Of a stretch of DNA of 64,000 nucleotides, positions 1 through 10,832 are shown piece by piece. Below the pieces are notes generated by a model. It saw only the letters and a list, made by a program, of their open reading frames with translations. It was not told where the DNA came from and made no database searches. The position numbers and the translations under genes are program-made. Source of the DNA: Multifurca ochricompacta. Taxonomy: Eukaryota; Basidiomycota; Agaricomycetes; Russulales; Russulaceae. Each line of letters opens with the position of its first letter. Positions within the stretch are counted from its first letter, which is position 1. The stretch is taken from assembly GCA_022496185.1 (NCBI GenBank), contig WTXG01000079.1, forward strand, positions 62,001-126,000, in the 5' to 3' direction.

Positions 1-429
1 CTTTCCACTGCGGAATCGGAATATGTTGCCACGACGCACGCGGCAAAAGAAGCAATATGGCTTCGCAAGCTCATAAATGAGCTTTTCCCATCTTTTATCG
101 CATCCACCCCGCTCTATTGCGACAATCAGGCTGCGATAAAACTGGCCATCGAGGATAATTACCATGCACGAACAAAACATATCGATATAAGATATCACTT
201 CATTCGCGATGTGATATCTAATGGCACGCTCAAACTTATCTACTGTCCTACTGACCAGATGACAGCAGATATCTTAACCAAAGCCCTTCCAAAATGGAAG
301 GTGGATTATCACAACTCCTCCCTAGGCTTGCGTCGTGCTTGTGGGGGGAGTGATGGATTGCAATCCATTGACGAGCAGGAGGAGCGCGAAAGCGCACCAC
401 ACTCGTCTATGATTCTAGCTTCGGGCTAG
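1..429 (+). pseudogene. Copia-1 pol 3' end: RNase H domain (partial, enters from window edge)
   Basis: Frame 1 is open from base 1 to a TAG at 427-429. It encodes the C-terminal part of a Ty1/copia RNase H: the STAESEYVA motif at the window start, then YCDNQAAIKLA, KHIDIRYHFIRD and the closing ADILTKALP block. RNase H removes the RNA strand during reverse transcription in the particle. The last ~26 codons run past a purine tract (341-350) into what should be the 3' LTR. CG dinucleotides are retained, unlike the elements to the right, so this looks fairly young. The rest of the element lies outside the window. Confidence 0.85.
341..350 (+). other. Polypurine tract of Copia-1
   Basis: A run of nine purines after one T-G step (GTGGGGGGAG) directly before a TG dinucleotide, at the expected place just after the RNase H domain. 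It would prime plus-strand DNA synthesis. Confidence 0.6.
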
Positions 430-600
430 AATGACTAATTTTTGGAGCGCCCCTCAGGGGCGATGAACTTCTTATTCATCCTGTTGAAATAAATCTTTCA
501 TATGATTTTACAGACTATGGCCTCTTGTCTTGATTATTCTATGTTGCTGATTCAAGCACGACCAAAACTTAGCCCCTGTATTACAAAGATCTTGTGTTCA
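351..600 (+). repeat. Candidate 3' LTR of Copia-1
   Basis: Begins TGATGG immediately after the purine tract. It contains an AATAAA near 489 that could serve as polyadenylation signal, and a TG...CA end is possible near 600. Only one copy is in view, so the right border is a guess. Confidence 0.35.
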
Positions 601-734
601 TATTGAAATAAGCTGTAGTGTAAAATGTATAATAAAGCTCGAAAATCAAGCAAGAAATAAGTAACGAATAAAAATTGTTTTCTTTGCGCGCATCTACAAA
701 GCCTATCTCACGCTCATAACTATACCACAGAGGG
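601..734. other. Unassigned AT-rich spacer
   Basis: No open frame, no recognisable repeat border. It still contains CG, for example GCGCGC near 690, unlike the decayed material after 735. Confidence 0.4.
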
Positions 735-979
735 CATAAAGACAAGCTTCTGATAGGGGATTAAGTAAGTGTCTGGTCTTATAGATAAGAGATAAGAGAT
801 AAGACAGTTGATCAAACAAAGGTAAACATAGGGTAAACAGCATCAAAGGAAGTCATGGGGATTGGCCTTGGGGATAGATGTATGAGGGGGACTTGATGAA
901 AAAGGATAGGCTAGATGGAACAGAAGGGTCTGCATTGTGAAGATCAAAGAAAAGCAGATGGCTGGGTAAAGACAAGGGT
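735..979. repeat. Truncated gypsy LTR fragment (Gypsy-4-like family)
   Basis: Matches the 3' half of the LTR at 980-1559 and of the Gypsy-4 LTRs: the blocks GCTTCTGATAGGG, ATTAAGTAAGTGTC and GATAAGAGATAAG occur in the same order. Its own end appears to continue at 1565-1571 (TGTGACA), so the LTR at 980-1559 inserted a few bases before its end. The 5' half is missing. Confidence 0.6.
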
Positions 980-1559
980 TGTTACATCCAGTGTGGGATG
1001 TTCTGCATGATGTGTGCCTTCAGCTTTGTTCAGAGGTTCAGATAAGAAGTCAATGGGACTTCTTGGAGTTTGAGACAGGAGGAGTCAATGTTAAAGGGGC
1101 TGTTCCCTAAAATGATGTTGAGCAGAAAGTGCCGGAAGCACTGAGATAACTAAGTTGAAGTTCAAGGGGACTGTCCAGAAGACAAACACCAATGTACTCA
1201 ATAAGTTGAGTCTGAGGTCTACAGCATAGCTACAGTGGACTTATATACATAATCAAATGGGCATCTAAGAGATAAGGATCACAGAGTCAAGTGGGCCCAA
1301 ATATACAAAAGTGGATGGCATAAAGCCTGGCTTCTGATAGGGAATTAAGTAAGAGTCCAGTCATAAAGATAAAGAGATAAGGGAACAATCATAGGCAAAT
1401 AGAACATCAACAAGTCCAAAGGCAGTCACAGGGATGGAAGCAAAGCATGTGAGGGATCCCAGGAGGGAGACATGATCAGAAAATGTAGCATAGGTGGAAG
1501 AGAAGAGTTCATGTTAGGAAGAGTAAAGAAAAGAGGGCTGCTGGGCAATGGTTGTAACA
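980..1559 (-). repeat. Solo gypsy LTR (Gypsy-4-like), 580 bp
   Basis: Starts TGTTACATCC, ends GTTGTAACA and is flanked by the direct 5-bp duplication AGGGT (975-979 and 1560-1564). It aligns along its length with the 595-bp Gypsy-4 LTRs. It stands alone, so it is a solo LTR left by recombination between the two LTRs of a former insertion. The strand follows the TATA box (TATATAAG read on the minus strand near 1245). It is strongly CG-depleted and therefore old. Confidence 0.85.
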
Positions 1560-1571
1560 AGGGTTGTGACA

Positions 1572-3868
1572 AAAATGAACATCATTGCCAATCTCCTTTC
1601 AAGGTGTCCCAATTACAATGATAGTTGCAGTGACAATGACCAAGTCATACTTCTGCCCAACAACAAATGGTCTCTTAAGGTGATACAACTAGCTGAAGAT
1701 CATGAGACCTACAGAGAGATTGCAAAACAATTTCATGACCACCCATTAGCTGGCCACCCAGGACAACAAAATACATGGGACCTAGTGTCTGAATTTTACA
1801 ATGGTCCCAACCTTCATGAGTTCATTACAGACTATGTCAAAGGCTGCCACACCTGCCAAGCAACAAAACTTCAGTCCAAGACAGTTGTTCCCTTATTGCC
1901 TTTTGACATTCCTGTGCACAAAGACCCTTTCCAATATATCTCCCTTGATCTTATTACTGATCTTCCCCAATCTCAAGGGCATAATGCTATCCTTACCATT
2001 GTTGATCAAGGTTGCTCAAAGATGACCAAGTTTATTCCCTGTTCAACAACAATTACAGGCTCTGATGTTGCCCACTTTTATTTCATTCATCTTTTCCCCC
2101 TCTTTGGCATTCCAAAACATGTTATTTCTGATCAAGACCCCCATTTCACATCCTCTTTTATCAAAACCCTCTGTTGCACCCTCTCTATCTCCCAAAACAT
2201 TAGTACAGCATTTCACCCTCAAACTGATGGTCAAACAGAATGCATGAATTGATGGGTTGAGCAATATTTGCATCATTGGACTTTTGGTAATCCCCATACT
2301 TGGGCTCCACTTCTACCTATGGCTGAATTTGTTCACAATTGATGGTGCCATGACTGAACACATCTTAGTCCCCATGAACTCCTTCTTGGTTTCCATCCAT
2401 CACCCCCAAACTCTTGCATTACCACTGCAATTCCCACTCTATCTGAGCCCTTAAGGCAATCTTGTCTGCCTGCTGCCTTGCTTCAAAAACTCTTGATCAG
2501 ATGACCCCTCTTACCCCTGTCTTCTTGCTTGGTGATCAGGTCTGGCTTGATGGCAAACACCTTGCTTCTCTCTTCCCCTCTCTTAAACTTGCTCCTAGAT
2601 GTCATGGCCCCTTCTCTATCACCCACATGGTATCCCCAGTTTCTTTTCAACTCTGCCTCCCTGCCTCATTGAAGGTTCATGATGTATTCCATGCCTCTCT
2701 CCTCTCCCCATACATCACTACACCTGCCTATGGGCCCTCTCCTCCTTGCCCTCTGCCTGTTCTTGTCCATGGCACTGAAGAAGTTGAAATTGATTGTGTC
2801 ATTGGCCATTGTTGCTCTGGACACCATGGTTATCTTCAATTCCTCCTTTCCTGGAAGGGCTTCCCATCTTCTGATAATGAATGGGTTGACTTCTGCCACA
2901 TCCATGCACCAGATCTTATTGCTGATTACTTGTCTACCCTTCCCCCAGCTGTTGCTTCTGCCCTTCCTGTGCATAGCCCTGCTGGTCTTGAAATGGGGAA
3001 TAATTCCACCTCTTCCTCCCCATCCCCTCAACTTGTTATTTGCATCCCCCCTCAATCATACAATCCTGCTATGTCTTCCCCTTCACCCCCCATGACCCAG
3101 TCTGATGAAGAGATCATTTGTGTGGCAGTACTCCTCCCCACAGTTGCATTTGCTACTTACAACATCCCATCTGGTGTCTCAACCCCTGAAGCTGTCCAAT
3201 CCCCTCGACCCACACCTATTCCCACTCCACCTTATACTTCTCCCACCATGTCACCAACCCCCTCAACCTTCAGTCTCATTGTACCACAATCACCTAACCA
3301 AACACCACCAGAACTTCATGAAGCCAATGATGAGAGTGATGAAGGTAGCAATGCCTTACCAGTCCCTCCACACACCCATGAATGGGTTGGCCCTCCCCCT
3401 GAAGATGAGGAGTTCCATCCCCAAGAAGTCATTGACACACACTGGTACAACATCCATGTCCCATCCCATTTTAACCATCTTCACCCGACACCATACATTA
3501 AATTCACATATGGCACTCACCCCCTTATCTACAGTACATGTGGTGCTGGCTATCATATATACTCCCAACCATTAACAGCTGCTCCCTATTCACATCCAGG
3601 ACCTCCTATGTCCACAAGTGATTTCAGTGTTCTTGAGACTGGCCACTTTGAAGACCATGTTGATGATGCCTTACATGCCCTTAGTGATCCAGGCCTTTGC
3701 ACAGATGTTGAATGTTATCAAGCACTAATTACTGAAACCAATCAAATTGCCTCTGACCTGTGCATTGTGCAACTTCGCATGCAACACACAATCACCCACA
3801 CCCAACTTGTCCAATGTCACCTCAGTGATGCTGCTGCTGCTCATCACCTTACCCTGATTGTCATTTGA
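1572..3868 (+). pseudogene. Gypsy-1 pol 3' half: integrase, chromodomain and C-terminal tail
   Basis: The frame from about 1572 to 2251 encodes a Ty3/gypsy integrase. It has the zinc-binding H-H-C-C region (QFHDHPLAGHPG, then CHTC near 1852) and the DDE core (ISLDLITDLP; VISDQDPHF; the glutamate in TDGQTE). A TGA follows at 2250, and more breaks lie up to 2462. The frame 2462-3868 holds the integrase C-terminus, a chromodomain (about 2770-2930, with SWKGFPSSDNEWVD) and a long proline/serine-rich tail ending at 3868. The chromodomain marks it as a chromovirus; in that group the domain can guide integration to chromatin marks. Gag, protease and RT are absent because the left side is cut by LTR insertions. 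Nearly free of CG. Confidence 0.8.
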
Positions 3869-3981
3869 CAGGCTGCTGACCATGAGCATGCTCTATGAGA
3901 ATGGGGCTCATCTGTTAACCCAATCATAGTCATTGAAGATGAAGATTAATGTCTGCATTGTCTGGAGTCTCCACCCTTGAA

Positions 3982-3991
3982 TGGAGGGTAA
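3982..3991 (+). other. Polypurine tract of Gypsy-1
   Basis: TGGAGGGTAA directly precedes the LTR start TGTTACAAC. It is about 115 bases after the end of the tail frame. Confidence 0.55.
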
Positions 3992-4259
3992 TGTTACAAC
4001 TTTTACATGATGTCATTTAGTTCTCAGTTTTCTTTCTATTATACCACACGAGCAGATATCTAGGCCTATCTCAATGATGTCTGCAACATGACATCATCCT
4101 CTTGTCCATGTATATAAGCTGTAGTTACTTTACTCAAGACTCTCCAGTCTTGAGCTCCTTGTAAACTTACATAGCTCTCTTGACCCAGAATTCACCTCTC
4201 TTTTTCTAAACACCCAAACTATTTCTAAAAACCTATTGAACTGAGCTTTGAATGTAACA
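3992..4259 (+). repeat. 3' LTR of Gypsy-1, 268 bp
   Basis: Starts TGTTACAACT after the purine tract and ends GAATGTAACA. It holds a TATA box (GTATATAAGC near 4110). About 30 bases later comes a perfect 9-bp stem (CTCAAGACT / AGTCTTGAG), the predicted RNA 5' end. No second copy is in the window. Confidence 0.6.
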
Positions 4260-4326
4260 CCTGGCTCCCCAATCAGCTCATCCTGGCTCCTGAGGTTGCT
4301 GCTCTGAAATGGGCCTGAAGGCAGGG
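4260..4326 (+). other. Flank of Gypsy-2, possibly 3' internal end of another gypsy element
   Basis: A short stretch between the Gypsy-1 LTR and the Gypsy-2 TSD. Joined across the Gypsy-2 insertion to 53297-53311, it reads into a purine-rich stretch and a TGTTATGC start resembling the Gypsy-1 PPT/LTR junction. It may therefore be the last internal bases of a related element. Confidence 0.3.
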
Positions 4327-4673
4327 TGTTACAAATAGCTGGCTGATAACCCTTATGATAATCATTTTATGTATATAACATTATCCATTTGCTTCTTTTC
4401 CTTTGCTCATATTCAAGCCCCTTCTTCTTCATTCTCAACCAGACAATACCCTCAACATTTTCTCTTTTTATTCTATTACATTCCTCTATGAAATTGCTTC
4501 AGAAGGCTTAAATACAATAAGGACTCAGCTCAAAGACCCCAGTCTTAAGATCTTGTGTTCATTAGCCATAGACCCAGGAATCCAAGCTATCTTTCTTTGC
4601 TACATGTTGTGTTGCAATTGTCTAAACACCTGAACTATTGAACTCCAGAATGACTAGGCTAACAAGCATAACA
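4327..4673 (+). repeat. 5' LTR of Gypsy-2, 347 bp
   Basis: TGTTACAAAT...GCATAACA. It matches 17541-17743 plus 53147-53291 almost base for base. A TATA-like TTAAATAC (near 4508) lies about 30 bases before AGTCTTAAG (4541-4549), which is complementary to the primer site at 4678-4686. Confidence 0.88.
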
Positions 4674-4677
4674 TTAG

Positions 4678-4686
4678 CTTAAGACT
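4678..4686 (+). other. Self-priming primer-binding site of Gypsy-2
   Basis: CTTAAGACT, a few bases after the LTR end, is the exact reverse complement of AGTCTTAAG at 4541-4549 in the LTR, the predicted start of the transcript. No tRNA 3'-end complement (TGG...) is present. This is the arrangement known from Tf1 and sushi elements. Confidence 0.55.
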
Positions 4687-4861
4687 AACAGATAACACAG
4701 AACAACAAATGATGACACCTGAAACTGCTGCCAGAGCTGGAAATATCAAGCTCCCCTGTACCTTAAAACCACAAACAATAAGTGACATTCCACAGAAAGA
4801 ATGAGGCAACACCAGATGGCTCACTATATGACAGGAAGGTGTTCCATAGAGTGGTTATTAT

Positions 4862-5296
4862 GTGAAGATTGGAGAAGACCTCATCCCAGTTGAGACAATG
4901 TATGATCTCTGGTTTGAGATTGCATTCTTTGAAGAGTTCAACACTTGGCTTGCAATCAAAATAGCATGCCCAGAAATGGGCCTCCCTAATGAACCACCAC
5001 AAGGAATCCTTGTTGACTCTATATGTGCCACAGCTTTCATTGGTGTCACTGCCTACCCACCTCCATCAATGACTGCTCCACCACTGCCTCACCCCACTAC
5101 TCCTGCTGCCCCACAATATGACCATTTAGAAGGTTTATTCCCCCTCAAGTTCAACAGTGACTGTGACAAAACTGAACATTTCCTTAGGGCTTTCAACTCT
5201 TTCCTTGAGCTCAATGATAGAACTGAGATTGCTATTGACAAAATGAAATGAAGCTTATATTTTCTTCAACAGTTGGAAGGACTGCAAATTCAAGCA
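4862..5296 (+). pseudogene. Gypsy-2 gag, N-terminal part (broken)
   Basis: An open frame of 129 codons (4862-5251) with a proline-rich stretch (PPPSMTAPPLPHP) and then EGLFPLKFNSDCDKTEHFLRAFNSFL. This resembles the start of a retrotransposon Gag capsid domain (compare the G-D-R-S region of the Gypsy-5 gag). It ends in a TGA, and similarity seems to continue for about 45 bases (FLQQLEGLQ) to the junction with the Tc1-like element at 5297. Gag forms the particle shell. The remainder of gag reappears only after 13140. Confidence 0.6.
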
Positions 5297-6593
5297 TTCT
5301 ATAACCTTTTGCCATCATTCTGGTGCATTTTTATTCCACTCCTCCACCACCCTCTCCCACAATTCAGGGACCCCCTTGACTGGTTAAGATCCATCTTCAG
5401 ATCCACCCAGAGGTGTCCAATGGGGCTAATATTTCAAGGGATTGGGCTATCCATACCAGGCTTCAATATTCCTGTCTTAAAACTGCTGGCTTGCCTTCTT
5501 GGAATTATGTTTTGGGTCATTGTCCTGCTGAAACATGGTTTCACCCTCCACCATTTCCAACTTTTCAAACCTTTCCACCACTCCGCCATCCAAAATATCA
5601 CAGTACTGGCATGAATTCATGATCCCCTGAACCCCTGTAAGCATTCCTAGTCCATTCCACCCCATACAAGACCAATACCATAAGTTCTTCCTCCTCCATG
5701 CTTGACTGTCAGGGTGGTGGTTCTGTCAGAGAGTGGTTACCATGAAAATTGGACAGTGGATGACTGGAAAAGGATCTTGTGGTCAGGTGAGACTATAATG
5801 AACAGAATTGGTTCAGACAGAAGGAGCTACACTTGGAAAAATAAGGGAGAACCACCCTCTGACAGAACCACCACCCTGACAGTCAAGCATGGAGGAGGAA
5901 GAACTTATGGTATTGGTCTTGTATGGGGTGGAATGGACTAGGAATGCTTACAGGGGTTTATGGGATCATGAATCCATGCCAGTACTGTGATATTTTGGAT
6001 GGCAGAGTGGTGGAAAGGTTTGAAAAGTTGGGAAATGGTGGAGGGTGAAACCATGTTTCAGCAGGACAATGACCCAAAACACAATTCCAAGAAGGCAAGC
6101 CAGCAGTTTTAAGATAGGAATATTGAGGCCTGGTATGGATAGCCCAATCCCTTGAAATATTAGCCCCATTGGACTCCTCTGGGTGGATCTGAAGAAGGAT
6201 CTTAACCAGTCAAGGGGGTCCCTGAGTTATGGGAGAGGGTGGTGGAGGAGTGGAATAAAAATGCACCAGAATGATGGTAAAAGGTTATAGAAATGATGAC
6301 TAAAAGGATTCAAGGAGTTAGCAAGGCAAAAAGGGGTGAAATAAAGTAGTAATTGGGCAGATAGTGGATTTGAAATGTGGGTCAAAAACAGTTGTCCCAA
6401 TGATTGATTGATTTGATTTGATCATAAAATGCTTATATGATGGCCAATTTCTTTGATCCAAATTGGGCATGGTAGCCAGGAAGCAGGGCTTTCAGACATA
6501 CAGCCACACCATAACCAGATTCCTAATTGCTGAGGTGCTATAGAGTGAATACTAGAAATGGTGCAAACATTGGGACAGTTTTTTGACCCACTG
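5297..6593. mobile_element. TcFB copy 1: fold-back Tc1/mariner-like element, left end missing
   Basis: Nearly identical to 53750-55031 of the complete copy. The right terminus GACCCACTG at 6593 is followed by TA. The left ~310 bases of the element are missing, and homology begins at TCTATAACC near 5297. The centre (5702-5941) carries a transposase fragment in plus orientation. The flanking arms are inverted copies of each other. The missing left end means it can no longer transpose by itself. Confidence 0.8.
5702..6080 (+). pseudogene. Tc1-like transposase remnant in TcFB copy 1
   Basis: The frame 5702-5941 reads GNWTVDDWKRILWSGET-like Tc1 features: ENWTVDDWKRILWSGE, GSDRRSYTW, KHGGGRTYGIGLVWGG. 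This is the stretch that in Tc1 transposases carries the first catalytic Asp (usually W-S-D-E; here WSGE). Downstream, in a broken frame, comes FQQDNDPKH, which holds the second catalytic Asp. The N-terminal helix-turn-helix half is absent; its place is taken by an inverted copy of the 3' half. Clearly inactive. Confidence 0.7.
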
Positions 6594-6598
6594 TATGT

Positions 6599-7053
6599 AA
6601 GATTAGATAAGATGTAAATGTTGTAGTAAACTCAGAGGTGATAAAATCCTAATTGGAAAGCTGCCCAGAACACAGAGATTAATGCATGCATAAGGCTTGA
6701 AGCAGTCAGAGGACTCTGCCTTGCTTATGCAGCAAGAATAGACCTATATTGAACTTTGCTAAGAGCCTACAGCCCCAAGAGGACAAGATCAGCTGGGCCT
6801 GAGTAAATACAAAGATAAACTGCACCTACAGCCCCAAGAGGACAAGATGGGGTCTGCAGTGTGCTACAGGGTGTCTTTAAATAAATTCTAGTACTATCCT
6901 ATGAAATACCAAAGCCAATTGAGCATGTGATGTAAATCTAAGTAGTTATCAGTGGCTTACTCTTCTAAGTACCCTGACACATCTTGTTTACTAATGCATG
7001 ATCATTTCTGCTGGTCTGGCATTATCTAAAATACATACTAGACTACTTTAGAT
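6599..7053. repeat. Left arm of an imperfect ~450-bp inverted repeat around hAT-1
   Basis: The reverse complement of 12463-12945 with scattered changes. Shared landmarks: ATTAGATAAGATG, GCAGAACACAGAGATT / CCAGAACACAGAGATT, two copies of CCCCAAGAGGACAAGAT, TGGGGTCTGCAGTGTG, TCTAGACTA at the inner end. It starts directly after the TA of the Tc1-like element, which may have removed its outer end. Either long terminal repeats of the hAT element, or two solo LTRs in opposite orientation (a TATA-like box sits in each arm). Confidence 0.65.
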
Positions 7054-7540
7054 CACTCTATAATCAAATTGTCAATTTGTATTACTCAAACAATGGCCAC
7101 ATGTATCTATAATGTCCATTGCTGCATAGGGCAGTGACTACTTCACATCATGTGGACCAGGTCAGAATGGTCTGAACTCCTTCTTATCTTATCTATATCT
7201 AAGAAGGTCAACTTGTATAACACATGTGCCCTCAGGATGGCTTTCAAGTGGTCTGGGATGCCAAAAATGTGCATCCAGGACAATATACTTTGTCTTTATT
7301 GTTGTTAAATAGCCTTACTATATCCCTTATGATGTATCTCTTGTTACAATGTCCCATTAGTAAAGTACTTCTAAATACTTTTAAAGGCAGCTCAAATTGC
7401 CTTGAATAATCATCAAAGTTATTCCAAAGATGCTCCCTCTCCTGCTTGCATTCTAAGTCATTCCAACTCATTGCTATCCTTCTTTCATATGCTAGCTCCA
7501 CAATGCCACTAAAATTGCCCATGAACTCCACATCCAAGTT
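7054..7540. other. AT-rich 3' flank of the hAT transposase
   Basis: No frame of its own that I recognise. On the minus strand the last part may encode the acidic C-terminal extension of the transposase (DGEDEEDGNDGG near 7640). Otherwise nothing supported. Confidence 0.35.
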
Positions 7541-9647
7541 GCATCAACACTATTGGTGTCCATCCCTGAGCCATCATCTTTGTCCTCCATCAGCATATCA
7601 TTCCAACCCTCAGCATCAGACCCTTCTTCAGACCCTTTTCCACCATCATTGCCATCCTCCTCATCTTCACCATCTGGGTTGATCTCTGCTTCAAGAATTG
7701 AGGAAGGAGCTGGTTCTTGAAAGAGTAGATCATGTCATATTGCACATTTGACACCCTGCAATGCCTCAACAATATCTCCTTTGAGTCAGTTTTGATGTTT
7801 GGTGATTGTAATGCCACCCTGCAAGAATGCACATTCACTTGACACAGAAGATGACATGATCAATAGATAGTTGCAAGCTAGTGAGGCCCATGCAGGATGA
7901 TAGCAAGAGCAATTGACCTGAGAAACTTTCATGATAAGATCATTTGAACCTTGAACTGTCAGGTACAACCACTCACCCCCCACCATTTAATTGCAGACCA
8001 GCCATCCAGTACCTGCTTGCTAACATCCATGTATGCATCAAAATGCCAAGACCATGGCTGGTCAGGGTCCTCTGAAACACCAGGGTATGAATTAGTAGTA
8101 TTATCCTCATCATCACTAAGTTCACAAAGTAATGTGCGAATCCCCCTTTTGGTCTTCTTTGATGTTGCAGATTCCTGGGGATCCAAATCTGGACCCAGTA
8201 GCAGATACTGTTCCTTGAACTAAAACACAATGACCATGCAAAGTAACAATGAGAAAATGTTTCGCTTACCACTTCTTCAACACATTTCATGACATCACAC
8301 TGAAGTTTCATTGACCAGTGCTTCTTGAAATATGACATTTTCTCCTTCAGATTGAGGACTAACAGAGCATCAGGAGTGTCATTTGCATGGATAATGACAA
8401 CATACTCATTGCCAATATGTAGGCTGGTGAGTATGCTGTCTTCTCATAATACTCATTGATCTTCATATATGCAGCCTCAAGGGCAGGAAAAAATTGCTGG
8501 TACTTTGGATGTTCAGCACAAGATGACCATGCCCTATGAAGTGCTTCAAGGGCTGGTATGGCTAGGTGGAGAGTTGATGCTTGCTCAGATGAAAAGGCTT
8601 GTTGTGCATTATTGGCATGCTGGTAACATTGTCTCATATTTGAATAGGGAGAGCATGAAATACACATATTACTAGTAAACCAATAAACATGTTGACACAC
8701 TGCCATTCATCACTGTCTAGCTTAAGTGCACAGATCTTGTCACACTTTGCAGCATCAGTCTCTTCCCAATGAATTTCATCAACAAAAGTGTCAATGGACT
8801 GTAAAAAATTGGATATAAAATTATCAATGGTGGAGAAAATCATGTGTGCTCACCATTTTATGTTGTTCAGCCCTGTCTAATTAGATATGTTGAAGACCAT
8901 CAGACTTTCATGTCAACAATAAGTTGGACAGGTCTTGCAATACCAGCCTTTGACTGAATGGTTTTCCACATTGCTTTTGCTTTGATGATGACCATTCCTT
9001 TATTACAATCAGCCTTCATGCTTCAATTAAAACAACCTGATACATACTTTGACTGAAATTGCCCTGACTAACCCCACCTCATCACAACTTGTTGGAACAT
9101 GTGCTTCAGGGTCCTTTGGGTCAAAATGTGGAGACTTGCTGTATGTGGACATGAGCACCTGAGTTGCCAAGTTGATGACATGTGCAAGACAGCTCCAGAG
9201 CATTGTTAATTACTGAAAATTGGAAATTGCAAAACACTCACTTGATTTTCCACTTTTGCCAATTGTATTTTTTGCCAGTCATGGCCCTCAAACATGCAGC
9301 CACTTCCTGCATCATCATAGAATTGCTAGATGTGTTATCACATGTAATGTGACCAATCTGTAATCTATCAGTGAGTGCAAGGTCACATACAATATGTATC
9401 ATGACACCAGCTAGCCTACCTTGTGGGTGATGCCAACCTGTTTGATAACTTTAAATAGGGCTTGACCCAGCTGCTCACCATTGTGAGCATTGTTAACTTG
9501 TGTGAAGCCAAGAAGGCCACTCTTGAGCTCCCACTGTGTCAGTGCCATTTCCTCAATCCAGTGACCAGTAACTGCAAAATAGCCATCTGTGATTTCTGCT
9601 TGCCACACATCACATGTCAGATTGACTTCCCCAGTGACCATCAGACC

Positions 9648-9695
9648 CTACACAATATAAGAAGGTAGAACTAATTATCTAAGACATGTACTTAC
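9648..9695 (-). other. Intron in hAT-1 transposase (48 bp)
   Basis: On the minus strand GTAAGTACATG...GTGTAG. Removing it joins VQLN to GLMVTGEVNLTCD in one frame, just before the first catalytic motif. The length is typical of fungal introns. Confidence 0.6.
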
Positions 9696-9851
9696 ATTAA
9701 GCTGCACCTTCAACTTTGTCAGATGGTCCTTGAACATCTGTATGATTTCAGCCTGTGTTGACTTTCAGCCTGGGACTTTCACACCATTTATGGTGTGTGC
9801 AGCAATATTGATCATTTCTTCAAATTTTGGATGTTCAAGGGCCTGTATTGG

Positions 9852-9907
9852 CTACAAATAGAAACAGTCATATTAAATGAGGACAAAACTCAAAGAGCCT
9901 AGCTTAC
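9852..9907 (-). other. Intron in hAT-1 transposase (56 bp)
   Basis: On the minus strand GTAAGCTAGG...TTTGTAG. Removing it joins EWLVASDQ to PIQALEHPKF, restoring the conserved hAT block that usually reads DQP followed by an EHPKF-like segment. Confidence 0.7.
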
Positions 9908-10327
9908 CTGATCACTTGCGACCAGCCATTCAATTGCAGCCTGATAAAAAGTCTTATCAGTATATGGAATAACCCACTCTGTGGGTTTCTTCTCCCAAAG
10001 GTCACAGTCCAGGACTCAGGTTACAAGTTCGGCAGCCACTTTGCACTTTCTGATATCACCCAGTAGTTTGGATTCATACATAGTGCCTTGAGCCCATTTC
10101 CAGTATATTCCCTATAGAAAAACTATAATAAGACATGGTGGAGAGTAATAGCAGTAGACTTACTGAGTGGTGCACCTCCAGATGGTGGTGTAACATTGTA
10201 ACTTCATTAATGAGGCTCTTTTTGTCTCTGCAAGAATTGATTTCATTCAGGAACATAAAAAAATGAAGTATGAGGTACATATGGGCAGAGTTTACAGCAG
10301 CAATATTTCTTCATCTTTCCATTGATA

Positions 10328-10832
10328 TGTGAAACAGGCACGGTGTGCAGCATACTGACTGTAAGAGTTAGCGGGTTAAGCTAGAAAGACAAGTTATACT
10401 TCAGAGGTGAAGAAAACTCTATTGTACTATACTACACACCTAGAAAGACAAGTTATCTACATGAGACAGTTAGTCAAAGGTAAGGTAGTAAGTAAGAGAC
10501 TGGGACTTACACTTCAGAGGTGAAGAAAACTCTGAAGTGTAGAGGATGAAACAGACACCCTTATATACCCCAAGGGATGGTCTGTGCACACTGGGAATAA
10601 GTCCACAGGTGCCGGACAAAGTCCAAACAATAAACATGTGGGAGAAAAGCCATTGGCTATTACAGAAATCACATGTTACATGGTGTATCAGTCAGCTACT
10701 GCGGAATGTGAGAAAGAAAGTAATAATGATAATGTAAATAGTCCGAAACTCCGGTATCTAATCTAATCTACAAAGTAGCTAATCTAATCACCTGATGCCT
10801 GAAGCATCACCGAACATCTTCTGTGTTCAACA
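10328..10832 (-). repeat. Solo copia LTR, 505 bp, inside hAT-1
   Basis: TGTGAAACAGG at the left and GTGTTCAACA at the right, flanked by the 5-bp duplication TGATA (10323-10327, 10833-10837). Same family as the LTR at 20099-20822. Minus-strand order: TATA box (near 10565), hairpin CTTCAGAG...CTCTGAAG, GTAAGT donor, CTAAC, CTTTCTAG acceptor. It splits the hAT transposase. Confidence 0.9.

Noticed and set aside
580..600. AAGATCTTGTGTTCAT shared between 585-600 and the Gypsy-2 LTR (4547-4562)
   Set aside because: A 16-base match with no further similarity on either side; not enough to call a Gypsy-2 LTR remnant.
2043..3575. Several overlapping frames on both strands in 2043-3575
   Set aside because: Shadows of the Gypsy-1 integrase/tail frame caused by the lack of CG-containing stop-forming contexts and the Pro/Ser-rich composition.
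9213..9241. A third hAT intron (GTGAGT...CAG)
   Set aside because: Only 29 bases between the borders, too short for a fungal intron, and the joined frame is not convincing.
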